Origin: Turritopsis dohrnii
Taxonomy: Eukaryota; Cnidaria; Hydrozoa; Anthoathecata; Oceaniidae
DNA length: 64,000 bases
Assembly (NCBI GenBank): GCA_027922465.2
Contig: BQMF02000470.1
Location: forward strand, 248,001-312,000
Reading direction: 5' to 3'
Position numbers and translations under genes: made by a program. Positions 1-10,396 of this stretch are shown in pieces; position 1 is the first letter of the stretch, and every line of letters starts with the position of its first letter. The notes below the pieces were generated by a model. It saw only the letters and a program-made list of their open reading frames with translations, had not been told where the DNA came from and made no database searches.

Positions 1-920
1 CTTTCGCCACGAGGTGATAAGAAGAAGATGGTTGCTCTCCGTTGACTCGAGTCAACCAAGTGTGTTATAAACGTAGCTTAATTAATAACCAGAATTTATA
101 ACAAAAGAAATATACTTGCATGAACTGCAAAATATATTTTAAAGACAAATGTGCGCCAAGAGAGAAAAAAAAACTTTTTCGAAAAGGAAATATAAATAAA
201 AACTAAAAATCGTTATCGCCGTAATAAGATTGTTTGTTTACATAGTAGATTCCATGTTTCATATACGTGACCGTCCAAGGGATTTTGATAACAAACGATA
301 TAAATAAAATAAAGTGACGGTATTTTGTTAGAATATGAAAAGTAGGATTTACCTACTTACTACGTTTCGTTTCATTCAACGTCTATGTATGTTTATATTT
401 TTCATATTCCCATGCGCCAGTTTTCGAGGTTGGAACATAACTGGGAGTATTATATCTAATTGCTATTTTGCCAAATAAAAATAAAAAGTTTTTTTATTGA
501 TAAAGATGTCTACACTCTCAAAAGATGTTGTTGTTATCGCAACTTCAGCATTATTTTGAAAACTCAATGTGACGGATGTATAATTACAGGTAGCACGCGT
601 TCGTGTTAAATAATGAACTGATTACCTGGTTCTTATTCACTAAGACATAAAATAAACAATAGTTTGTTCTCAAGTTGCTACAAATAGAAACCGTCTGCTA
701 TAATTCTTTTTTTTGTTTAAGTTGTTCCACCGCTGGTCACATAACAGAACATGGTTCCCATTCAGTTTAAGAAAAAAGAAAAAAAAGTTTGTTTTAAAGT
801 TATTACCAATAGAAACCGTCCCTTACAATTCTTTTTTGAGTTGTTCGATCGATATTTTGATTTATTCCTTGGGGGAAAATGTTTATCAGAATTTTAATCA
901 ACACTTGAGTGAGTGATATA
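1..920. other. non-coding, unrecognised
   Basis: AT-rich sequence with many homopolymer runs. The only open frames are short and look like chance frames. I see no domain, RNA gene or bounded repeat. Confidence 0.5.
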
Positions 921-931
921 GAATCAAAAAA

Positions 932-1090
932 GCGATTCTTTAGGATCGGAAAATCAATTCTTTAGGATCGGAAAATCGATCTATTAGGATCGGAAAAGCG
1001 ATTCTTTAGGATCGGAAAATCGATTCTTTAGGATCGGAAAATCGATCTATTAGGATCGGAAAATCGATTTATTAGGATCGAAAAAGTGAT
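932..1090. repeat. 22-bp minisatellite (about 7 units)
   Basis: A unit built on TTAGGATCGGAAAATCGAT recurs every 22 bp for about seven copies, with unit-to-unit changes (GATTC/GATCT, AAAATC/AAAAGC). It decays on the right into scattered GATCGATTTT-type words up to about 1170. It is AT-rich with one CpG per unit. No coding function is apparent. Confidence 0.85.
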
Positions 1091-1244
1091 CCAAAACTAC
1101 AAAAAATCGATCTTTTAAAATCGATTTTTCGATCCAAATGATCGCTTAATCGGAAAAGCGATCCTGGATCGATTTTTAGGTTGTTATCCTTTTCCCATAA
1201 ACCGTCACAAATGAAGATGTTCATGTTCATTTTTGCCAAGGAAT

Positions 1245-2990
1245 TAAAGTGACTGAGAAGTTACTATGGACATAGCTAAAAATTATAACACTTGCGACTA
1301 ATATTTCCCCTTAAACAAGTGAATAGTGTTTTTTTGCAGAACACATCAATAACCACATCAATTTGTAAGGCAATTTCATCATAATAAACATAGGATCCTT
1401 ATTCCTGCAGAAGACATCACAAGTTTCCTATCCTTTAAACCATAAAATCACAGGAAAAATGTAATTCAACAGAACACTGCCTTTCTGTAACTCGGATGAA
1501 ACTGTCTTACAAAGTTATATAATCAATTTTATATAAAGGTTTATAAAAGAAGAAAAGAAAATTGTCAAACCTTTGGGGTATAAGCAAATAACTATCAAAG
1601 ACAATCAAAAACCAATCTTTAGTAAAACATATTATGTGTAGCATTTCAAATTATATATAGGGACGAAAAAAATTAAAATTTATAAAATTCAAGTATTCAG
1701 AATAAATATCTCTGATTCAAAACAAGATTCACAAAAAAATGCAACTATATTTCCCCAAAGTTGTGAAAATTTTGTAAATTGTTGTGTGCATTTACAACCA
1801 TGAGAAAAATGTATAATTAAATAATTACAATGGTATAACTCATCAACCTGATACTCATTGGTTTGCAATTGAATCTATTAGGATTAGGTTTCTCTTGCAA
1901 TTTCCACAGAGAAGTTAAAAAGTCACTATGAAGTTACTATGGACATAGCTAAAAATTATAAGACCTAAATGCAACTAATATTAATTATCCAATGTCCCAA
2001 AAGAATGAGCACGCATCGTGTTGCTCTTTTCTAAAGTAACAAATATAAATCATCCTCATGACAAAGCAGCTCAACCTGCATTTGCTTTTTACTGAAATAA
2101 AGGAGCGACTGGTGCATTAAACAGGGGCGATGATAAAATAAAAACAAAATATTTAATCAGTGATATCAACATTAAAATTTGAAGAAAAAGTACTTGAAAA
2201 TAGACATGTTATTCTTGTTAGCAAAGCTCAGTTCAGACCTTCTTATTCCCACAGGCAGTTATTTGTTCGAATTCATTTTTGTTTCATGAAATTATAATTA
2301 AAAACATTTTTCTTTTGAAGAAACGCATGTTTTTTTTTCTACATTTTTTTCAAGCTCTTACAAAAAAACATATGTTGCTTTCGCAGAAATCTAATAATAG
2401 AACATTGATAATAAACTTTTTGTTGCGTTAATGTATTTTTTTATAAGACATATAGATATTTTGATTTGAAAGATGTTAAAATTTTTTTGCCGCACGTGAA
2501 AAAAATGTACGTCAACATACGAATGCTGTAGAAATTTGTCAACCCCTGAATGTCAACAACCACATCAATGTGTAAGGCAATTTTGTCATAATAAATGCAT
2601 GATCTTTATTTTTGTTGACTCTTGGCAAGTTTATTATCATTTATGTCATAAAATCAAAGGAAACAATGTAATTCAACATAACATAACAACATTCGTAACT
2701 CAGATAAAACTTAGATCATACAATCAAGTTTGCATACAGGTTTACAAAAGAAGGAAAGAAAATCGGTCAAACCTAATGCTAATACTACTTAGTATTAAAA
2801 ATACTTTGGGGTAGACAAATAAGCAAATAACTATCTAAGGCGAACAAAAACAATCTCTACTAACAAAATGTTATGTGTTAGAAAGAAGAGTATTTTCAAA
2901 AAACAGGAGGATTTAAATGACAATATATATAAAATTTAATTCCAGTATTCCAAATAAATATATATCTCTTTTTCAAAAAAACATGTTCAC
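1245..2990. repeat. diverged direct duplications in non-coding DNA
   Basis: Two pairs of related blocks are visible. A block around 1250-1310 (AAGTTACTATGGACATAGCT) recurs around 1928-1985. A longer block around 1345-1660 (CACATCAA..GTAAGGCAATTT, then AGCAAATAACTATC) recurs around 2560-2870. The copies differ by many substitutions and small indels, so the duplication is old. No gene is recognisable here. Confidence 0.6.
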
Positions 2991-3489
2991 ACACACCATT
3001 TTATACATAGTAAAATGTTTCTGTTTTTTAGGTTGAATGACTATCCAGGGCAGGGGGAAACACACTTGCGTATTAAAATATTATACGTATATAATTAGTT
3101 TTATGAACTTCTTTTAGCATATATGACATCACATTTTCACTTGCAGTTTTTGTTATGTACTCTCTGAACATTACTGGTTGATTTGGTTTTCCTCAACATA
3201 AAAAGGGTTTCCTTCATCGTCATCATGACTGAATGCATGTTTTCATAAAAATAAATGTTCAGCCTGGCTTTTAAAAGAGAATTAACGTCAAAATTATGTA
3301 ACACTTTCTTTTTAATGAATCGACTCTAAATTGTGGAAGACGACTTTTTACAAAGTTTTATTCATTTTACACAATTCTTTCGTTAGTTATTAAAGTTTGA
3401 AGTTTAATCAAAACTCAAAAATATGACGTCACAGTTGTGCATGTAGATATCAGCTGTAGTTTTAACAAATCATGTAGTGAAGACAATTC

Positions 3490-3738
3490 GTGATGAGCGA
3501 ATGTCTTATTTTTGTTTTCCTGATCCTTCAAAGAAAGACAGAAAGATGGCTTAACAACATCAGCTCTGGATGTACTGTTAAAACCTTCCAATTTGGAAAA
3601 GATAAAGTAGTGTGCAGCGATCACTTTCATGAAGACTGTTTCGAAGTTGATATGGCAAAAATGAGGCCAAAGAAAAGAACATTGAAAGCTGGTGTGGTAT
3701 ATATACAGTTAGGACCACTCGACCAAAACTTGCGATAA
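3490..3738 (+). pseudogene. THAP-type zinc-finger fragment
   Basis: The frame has the spacing of a THAP domain C-terminal half: a W and basic residues, then VCSDHFHEDCF (Cys and His ligands), then a conserved Met region and an L-K-x-G-x-V tail. The N-terminal C-x2-4-C is not intact in this frame, because the frame from about 3490 diverges after the first residues. THAP domains occur in P-element transposases and in host DNA-binding proteins. No transposase follows, so this is a lone exon or relic. The LTR element at 3903 sits 165 bp downstream. Confidence 0.5.
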
Positions 3739-3902
3739 AAAGCGTTTCTTACTACTTTATGACAGCCACACGACGAAGTGCATTCAAAACTTTTTCTTCT
3801 GATTTGAGAATACAAGATTGAGAAATGTATTGTAAAATCATGAAAGAAGTAATTATCAATCTGATTCAATTTGTAACTTAGGACTACTTTGTACATTCAC
3901 GT

Positions 3903-3994
3903 TGTTATATATTTGTTCTTATTATATCTTTTAGGCAAACAAAAACCTTATCCTAACTAATATAATAATTCTGCTATTCTTTAATTCTACAACA
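3903..3994 (+). repeat. 5' LTR of short gypsy element
   Basis: 92 bp, TG...CA ends, identical by eye to 6552-6643. Unusually short for a gypsy LTR. Confidence 0.9.
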
Positions 3995-4031
3995 ATTTTG
4001 TTTGCCAACTCATCATCATCTGGTCATCATC

Positions 4032-4895
4032 ATGGATAAATTGTTACGACCAAAAGTCTTTGAAACTGACTCAAACGATCCGAATGCTGAAAAACTCTAC
4101 AAACATTGGAAGATGACATTTGCCAACTATCTCGACGCTTCTATTCCTGACATACCTGCAGATGCTCCAAATGCAGCTGCCCAGCAAGCTGACGTTGAAC
4201 GTAAGAAACTCTTCGCATTATTTAATAACATTTCAGCTGATATCTTTGACATTGTGAGTGAGGCACCAGATTACAATACCGCTATTCAGCTACTCGATTC
4301 CGCTTATATCAAACCGACAAGTGTTGTATACAATCGACATAAACTAATCACTTGCAAACAAGAGCCCTCTCAATCGATAGATGCCTTCAAACAAGAGCTT
4401 CAACGTTTATCCAAAAACTGTAATTTCCAGCAAGTTACAGCAGAACAATACAGACAGCAATATGTTAGGGATGCTTTCATTAATGGCATAGCATCAGCCC
4501 ATATTCGCCAACGCCTTCTCGAAAACATTGGGGAGCTTTCGTTAGATGATGCATTCGCCCAAGCTCGTGCGTTAGAACAGGCCCAAAATCAGTCCGCATC
4601 TTACGAGAATAGCACGATTGCAGCTACATCAGAACGCGAGGATCCCTCATTGGCAGCCATACACCGAAACAAGCCAAACTCCGAGAAGTCCAACAGTAAC
4701 GGGCAAAGGTCTCCACAAACAAAGGAACTGTGTTATTTTTGTGGAAATGCCAGACATGCCAGATCAAACTGCCCTGCTAAAGAGTCTGAATGTCGAAACT
4801 GTAAAAAGAAAGGACATTGGGCAAAAGTTTGTCATTCTAGCCCAACAAACACTCTTGGAGCAGCTGGATTTCCTGATTCTTCTTACCTCGCATGA
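4032..4895 (+). CDS. Gag-like protein with two CCHC zinc knuckles
   Basis: The open frame reaches back to 4002, but the Met at 4032 (MDKLLRPKVF) looks the better start. Structural protein of the LTR element: an alpha-helical capsid-like N-terminal two thirds, then two zinc knuckles of the form C-x2-C-x4-H-x4-C at residues about 244-257 and 264-277 (numbered from 4002). These knuckles bind RNA in this family. The frame ends at 4895 and pol begins 60 nt later in a different frame. Expression of pol presumably needs frameshifting or reinitiation; I did not find a clear slippery site. Confidence 0.85.
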   Translation: MDKLLRPKVFETDSNDPNAEKLYKHWKMTFANYLDASIPDIPADAPNAAAQQADVERKKLFALFNNISADIFDIVSEAPDYNTAIQLLDSAYIKPTSVVYNRHKLITCKQEPSQSIDAFKQELQRLSKNCNFQQVTAEQYRQQYVRDAFINGIASAHIRQRLLENIGELSLDDAFAQARALEQAQNQSASYENSTIAATSEREDPSLAAIHRNKPNSEKSNSNGQRSPQTKELCYFCGNARHARSNCPAKESECRNCKKKGHWAKVCHSSPTNTLGAAGFPDSSYLA

Positions 4896-4955
4896 CTAGG
4901 CCGAGATATTTCTTACACAAACTGTCGAATCGATGGAGCTTCCACTATAAAAGCA

Positions 4956-6494
4956 ATGGTTGATTCAGGAAGTTCATCAACATTTATTAAGAAATCTGTC
5001 GCAAACAAATTGAACTTGTACATTATCCCTAAAAACAGAACAATACCCCTTGCTGATAGCAACTTAGTCGCAAAAATAGTAGGGGAAGTCGTTATAAACA
5101 TTGAAGTAAACGGTCGCGAACACAGAGGAGTTGTAGCAGAAGTAATCAAAGATTTATGTACAGACATCATCATTGGGAAAGATACCCTAAAGAAGCATCG
5201 AAGAGTCATCTTTAACTTCAACGGATCACAAGAAGACCTCATCCTTGGAGCAGTCGATAATCCAAATCAAACCGAAAGTCTCAACTCACAACGCTCGTTT
5301 GGTACTACCGGTATACCAGCCCCTCCTTTATTCACGCACCTCTCCTCTAAAGTCAAACCAATTACTACCAAATCACGCCGTCAGTCTCCACCAGATCGTC
5401 AATTTATCAAAAATGAAATTATCCGTTTACAGAAACAAGGGATCATTCAACCATCGATATCTCCTTGGAGAGCACAAGCATTCGTCACTAAGGAAACCAA
5501 CAATCACAAACGTAGAATGGTTGTCGACTACAGTGAAACCATAAACTTATTTACTGAATTGGATGCCTACCCAATGCCCAATTCAGTTGATATGATACAA
5601 GAACTATCTCAGTATCAGTACTACTCCACATTCGACCTCAAATCTGCATATCATCAAGTACCCATCCAAGAAGGCGATCGAAAGTACACGGCATTCGAAG
5701 CAGATGGACAACTATGGGAATTTACACGTATACCTTTTGGTGTCACCAATGGAGTTAGTGCTTTTCAGCGAACTATGGATAAGGTAGTACAGACTGAAAA
5801 CCTCAAAGATACCTTCATTTTTGTCGATAATATCACTATCGCCGGTCAATCAAAGGAGGAACATGACCAGAATGTTAAAAACTTTCTTGCTACGTTAGAA
5901 AAGTACAATCTAACACTGAATCATGATAAAACAGTATCATCTACAACATCTATCACTCTACTAGGATACACCGTCAGTAAAAATTCAATATCACCAGACC
6001 AACATCGACTACAACCGTTGATCGATATGCCACCTCCAACAAATCTTAAATCGCAGAAAAGAGTCATTGGAATGTTTTCCTACTACAGCAAATTTATCGA
6101 TAAGTTCTCAGAGAAAATCCGCCCACTCAATAAAAACACAACCTTTCCAGTACCTCAGCCAGTACTCGACGCATTCAATATACTCAAAGAAGATCTTAAA
6201 ACGGCTACCCTCAAACCCATCGACCCGGAAGCACTGTTTGTCGTAGAAACAGATGCTAGTGACTTTTGTATTGCTGCTACATTGAATCAAAAGGGTCGTC
6301 CAGTTGCGTTCTTTTCACGAACACTCAACCATAACGAAATAAAACATCATTCAGTCGAAAAAGAAGCAGCTGCCATCGTTGAGTCTATCCGAGATTGGAG
6401 ACACTTCTTGATTGGTCGTAAATTCAACCTTGTCACAGATCAAAGAAGCATCAGTTTTACATTCGATAGAAGTCATTTTGTTCTTTATTCTTAG
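4956..6494 (+). CDS. Pol: protease, reverse transcriptase, RNase H (no integrase)
   Basis: The aspartic protease motif DSGSSSTFI lies at residues 3-11, so the true N-terminus lies upstream and the Met used here is probably internal. The RT palm shows FDLKSAYHQVPI and the catalytic box reads FVDN, with Asn in place of the usual second Asp; this may be a clade variant or a loss. RNase H is recognisable (ETDASDFCIAATL, VEKEAAAIVES, VTDQRS) and breaks off just after that motif. Integrase, normally the next domain, is missing. The residual 3' region carries repeated TTCTTAGGTATT-like words, which look like a deletion scar. Confidence 0.88.
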   Translation: MVDSGSSSTFIKKSVANKLNLYIIPKNRTIPLADSNLVAKIVGEVVINIEVNGREHRGVVAEVIKDLCTDIIIGKDTLKKHRRVIFNFNGSQEDLILGAVDNPNQTESLNSQRSFGTTGIPAPPLFTHLSSKVKPITTKSRRQSPPDRQFIKNEIIRLQKQGIIQPSISPWRAQAFVTKETNNHKRRMVVDYSETINLFTELDAYPMPNSVDMIQELSQYQYYSTFDLKSAYHQVPIQEGDRKYTAFEADGQLWEFTRIPFGVTNGVSAFQRTMDKVVQTENLKDTFIFVDNITIAGQSKEEHDQNVKNFLATLEKYNLTLNHDKTVSSTTSITLLGYTVSKNSISPDQHRLQPLIDMPPPTNLKSQKRVIGMFSYYSKFIDKFSEKIRPLNKNTTFPVPQPVLDAFNILKEDLKTATLKPIDPEALFVVETDASDFCIAATLNQKGRPVAFFSRTLNHNEIKHHSVEKEAAAIVESIRDWRHFLIGRKFNLVTDQRSISFTFDRSHFVLYS

Positions 6495-6551
6495 GTATTA
6501 TCTTAGGTATTATTTTTAGGTAGTGCCTTTATTTTATTTACTAGGGGAAAG

Positions 6552-6643
6552 TGTTATATATTTGTTCTTATTATATCTTTTAGGCAAACAAAAACCTTAT
6601 CCTAACTAATATAATAATTCTGCTATTCTTTAATTCTACAACA
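6552..6643 (+). repeat. 3' LTR of short gypsy element
   Basis: 92-bp copy matching 3903-3994. Followed by the TSD CACGT at 6644-6648. Confidence 0.9.
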
Positions 6644-6648
6644 CACGT

Positions 6649-8050
6649 TGATATAAATAAATTGTCCAGAACAAATTATTTGTGTTTTTTCTATGAAGCC
6701 CGAGAATATGTGAATAGAATTCATCGAGATACAGACGACAAAAGATCGGGAACACACAAATTCTCTCGACTTTCGCCACATTTTGCTTTTTTAGGATTCA
6801 CGACTTTATATGCTGGCGACTTTTAAATATTTTCACAAAAAACATTTCACGGATTTGCAGCCATTTTTTTGAAGGGTGAAGGGTGCTCGTGACTTTTTGT
6901 GTTATTTATTTTCGTATTCAGATTGAATAACTTCGTTACCAGATCCCCAACATAAGTAGGCAGTGGTGTAACTCGGGGGTTGCTTTGGGTGCGATCGCAC
7001 CACCCTCGGATTTAGTTGGCCTTCTTTTTTTACCAAGCAATTTTTCCAAGCGATATACTACCAAACATTTCTAGAACACTAAGTTTAAGCTAAGGGGAGG
7101 ACTGAGCGTATAATTACGAAATATATGTTCTGGTGAAGAATGTAATAACCATGCGTTCGTTTGAATTATTCATTCCGAATGCTTCCCGAAAATTTATTAT
7201 CGCGCAATGTTTGATATTCTTATGTTAATGATTTTAATAATCGTTTTGTCGATACACCATACAATAGCGCAAATTTAATTTTACGACTATTATTGAAACA
7301 TGCTAATGTATCGCTGGAAAAGCAGTACTCCTCCGAAGATGTAGAAATTGTTCGTTTTCTTCTTTCTTCATTTTCTGAAGAACTTAAGCCGAAACGGAAA
7401 TTTTGACACAGTAAAAAGTTTTGTTTTTGAATAAAGTTTCACAGCCCCCAAAATAAAAAAAATTTACTGTGTCGAATTTTCCCTAGAGCTATGTTTCTAT
7501 GCGGTTGCTATGCTAGATCGTCATCATTCAATCGGATGTATTCAAATAGAGTAAAATAAAATTATCGAGGCAATTCTTTATAATAAATCACGATTATTTT
7601 AGCGACGAATTCTGGTCGAGTGGTCCTAACTGATATATACCAACAATTTTCCAACATAAAGTATTCAAAATGATAAATATCAATGGAGAAACTGTGAGTT
7701 ATAAAAAGCCTAGCTCTTTCAAGAGGATCCAACAAAGTGATCAAAAAGAAGTAAAGTGTTTTTAAAATTTAATTTCCGTATAATGCTCTCTTTGTGCATT
7801 TTTCTAACGCAAGGCATGGTTTATTCTAGTATTTTTCAATTTCCTAAAGAATCTTTTTTAAAAAAATAACAAAAAAGATACGGTAATGTGTTCAGAGACT
7901 TGCACATTCTTAACAGATATTCTTTGCGATTTTTTTGTTATCTGGCCTGGTTTCTTTTACTTTTACTTGGAAAATTTCTATAAGTATTATCGGGATTATT
8001 GGAATTGCGATTACATCTACCTAGTAGAAACCACACCTTGCATACATACC
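6649..8050. other. non-coding interval
   Basis: No gene seen. At about 6961 a CAGTGGTGTAACTCG motif resembles a hAT-type transposon end, but I could not find its partner. At 7393-7490 an imperfect inverted repeat (GACACAGTAAA ... TTTACTGTGTC) may be a small MITE. The short open frames here have no recognisable content. Confidence 0.4.
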
Positions 8051-8188
8051 TATAGTCTGTTCAAAAAAAATGTGCACTAATTTCAGTTATCATGTGGAAA
8101 CCAGATTTAGCAAATTACATCAATTCCCTTGAGCCTGGTTTTTATATAAAAGCTGAAATTAGTGCACATTTTTTTTGAACAGACTATA
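8051..8188. mobile_element. 138-bp MITE with TA target duplication, copy 1
   Basis: Inverted ends TATAGTCTGTTCAAAAAAAA / TTTTTTTTGAACAGACTATA enclose a short core. The TIR continues for about 37 bp (TGTGCACTAATTTCAG). The TA dinucleotides at both ends fit Tc1/mariner-type insertion. A copy that reads the same base for base lies at 9477-9614. Confidence 0.9.
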
Positions 8189-8303
8189 GTGAAGTTATAA
8201 AATGTTCATTGAAAAGTAAAGAAAAAAGAAAATCTACTGTAGTATACAGACGTTCTAAGACATAGCTAAGTCAGCCATCTTTATTTTTCCAAAACTCAAC
8301 TTA

Positions 8304-9394
8304 GAGTGCGTTTACATGAAGGCCGTACTGAACTCAGTACGGGTTGAATTTTCAATCCTCCCGTATCGAGTTTCAATACGGGTTCTTATTTCAGTACGGT
8401 TCCTGGTCAAACCTTCAGCGGTGTTTACATGATAACGGCCGTACTGAAATTTTACCCGTGATGATTTCAAACCTATTTCTCAAATAGGTTTGAAATTTCA
8501 ATACGGCTTGGAAAGGTGTGAAAGTTTTCACATTTCGTTGTTTTATCATAAAATGTGTTAACAAGCGCATGCGCATATTAATTAAATTTTGCTGACACCT
8601 ATGAAACAAAAATACAGAATGTGCTAAATTTATTCCATTATGCACAAAAAATATTTCTACCCGTACTGAAATCTCAAACATGTGTGATTTCAGTAGTACG
8701 GCTCTCATGTAAATGCGCTCGTAGAGAGAACTAGAAATTAGTAAAATCTATTGTTTCGATTGTTACTCGCGAACACTCGCCAAGACCGTATCGAAATTTC
8801 TCATGTAAACAGAATGTCGATTTCAAACCGGTTAAAATCTCAAACCGGTTTGAGTTCAGTACGGCTCTCATGTAAACACACTCTAAGAGTGCGTTTACAT
8901 GAGAAATTTCGATACGGTCTTGGCGAGTGTTCGCGAGTAACAATCGAAACAATAGATTTTACTAGTTTCTAGTTCTCTCTACGAGCGCATTTACATGAGA
9001 GCCGTACTGAAATCACACATGTTTGAGATTTCAGTACGGGTAGAAATATTTTTTGTGCATAATGGAATAAATTTAGCACATTCTGTATTTTTGTTTCATA
9101 GGTGTCAGCAAAATTTAATTAATATGCGCATGCTTGTTAACACATTTTATGATAAAACAATGAAATGTGAAAACTTTCACACCTTTCCAAGCCGTATCGA
9201 AATTTCAAACCTATTTGAGAAATAGGTTTGAAATCATCACGGGTAAAATTTCAGTACGGCCGTTATTATGTAAACACCGCTGAAGGTTTGACCAGGAACC
9301 GTACTGAAATAAAAACCCGTATTGAAACTCGATACGGGAGGATTGAAAATTCAACCCATACTGAGTTCAGTACGGCCTTCATGTAAACGCACTC
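8304..9394. mobile_element. fold-back pair of TTA-type MITEs inside the 3' LTR
   Basis: Two inverted copies of one MITE, 8304-8883 and 8887-9394, meet tail to tail with TAA between them. Each begins and ends with GAGTGCGTTTACATGA-type termini. The composite is flanked by TTA on both sides (8301-8303 and 9395-9397). The interrupted LTR reads straight across when compared with the intact LTR near 23232. The TTA duplication and termini fit the PIF/Harbinger group. Internal words such as CCGTACTGAA / TTCAGTACGG repeat many times, so the single strand would form an extensive hairpin. The short frames within it are not genes. Confidence 0.88.
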
Positions 9395-9476
9395 TTACTA
9401 AAAAACGTGATTACAACAAAACTCTTATAGTCCATGAGTTGAGGTCGAAATATTGCTCCGGCGGGGGGACAAATTC

Positions 9477-9614
9477 TATAGTCTGTTCAAAAAAAATGTG
9501 CACTAATTTCAGTTATCATGTGGAAACCAGATTTAGCAAATTACATCAATTCCCTTGAGCCTGGTTTTTATATAAAAGCTGAAATTAGTGCACATTTTTT
9601 TTGAACAGACTATA
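9477..9614. mobile_element. 138-bp MITE, copy 2, inside the X left terminus
   Basis: Same sequence as 8051-8188, flanked by TA. It interrupts the left inverted repeat of X: the right repeat (near 19030-19045) reads across GACAAAG-TCTAGTAATGA without it. The perfect match between copies implies recent activity. Confidence 0.9.
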
Positions 9615-10396
9615 GTAATGATTTTTGATCACTATAATATGGTGGCCGAGAAGGGCCATCAAGAAAAAAATTTCAGAATCAAGAAAAAGATTTTCAAAAT
9701 CGTAAAAAAAAATATTCAAAATCGAGAAAAAAATTTCAAAATCAAAATCAAGAAATTAAAATTGAAAATTCTTTCGGAGCCGTAATTTTGCAAGGTTAAT
9801 AAATAAATATGGCGAACAGGAGCTGTGGTGTGTTTTGTCGCGGTTGTGGTTTTTCGTTGGAAAGTGAGGATAGATTTTGCTTTAGATGCGGTAGAAAGGT
9901 TGAACCTGACCATTCCAGTAGCTCAATTAGTAACGAATAATACTGACGTTGTCGGTGATGCATCGATGAAAGCTGAAAAAAGACCTCTTAAACTTTCAGA
10001 ATACCAGGACGAAAAACGTAAACAACTTGTATCACATTTCAAGAAACCTAAATCCAATCAAAGTTCAAAGCCTCACAGTTCTGGTGGTAATGCTGATTGT
10101 AAAAAGTCGGTTCTTGTGAATGTTGGTATCATGACTAGGGATGATTTTGGTAATTTGAAGCCTGTACGTGGAAAAAAATTGCCAATAAAGGTTTTTGAAA
10201 AGTGTTCTTCTACCGAATTAAAGTTAGCTTCGATAGATAAGCATGCATCTCATGACCAAACGTTTTGCAAATTAGAGGAATACTCCTTGTTATATCCGGA
10301 TGGAAAAGAAGTTATATGCTTGCCAGGAGTTCCACTATCTGAGGAGCCAAAACCTTTTAGACTACAGGATTATAAATTAGAACTGTGCAAACCGTA

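Larger units (their letters stand above)
3903..6643 (+). mobile_element. short Ty3/gypsy LTR retrotransposon lacking integrase
   Basis: Two 92-bp LTRs (3903-3994 and 6552-6643) appear identical, start TGTTATATA and end CTACAACA, and are flanked by the 5-bp TSD CACGT (3898-3902 and 6644-6648). A purine tract (AGGGGAAAG) precedes the 3' LTR. The interior encodes Gag with two zinc knuckles, then protease, reverse transcriptase and RNase H. The pol frame stops soon after RNase H, and only about 57 bp remain before the 3' LTR, so integrase is absent. Identical LTRs and an intact TSD point to a recent insertion, so the short form was probably mobilised with integrase supplied in trans. Confidence 0.92.

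Noticed and set aside
925..1170. CRISPR or replication origin from regular AT-rich repeats
   Set aside because: Simple tandem minisatellite without spacers; no other origin feature.
2536..2814. 92-residue ORF in the left non-coding part
   Set aside because: It falls in the diverged duplication; the other copy has no matching open frame.
8731..8972. Two overlapping 73-residue frames, one per strand, that share their first residues
   Set aside because: They arise from the two inverted arms of the fold-back MITE pair and encode no recognised domain.
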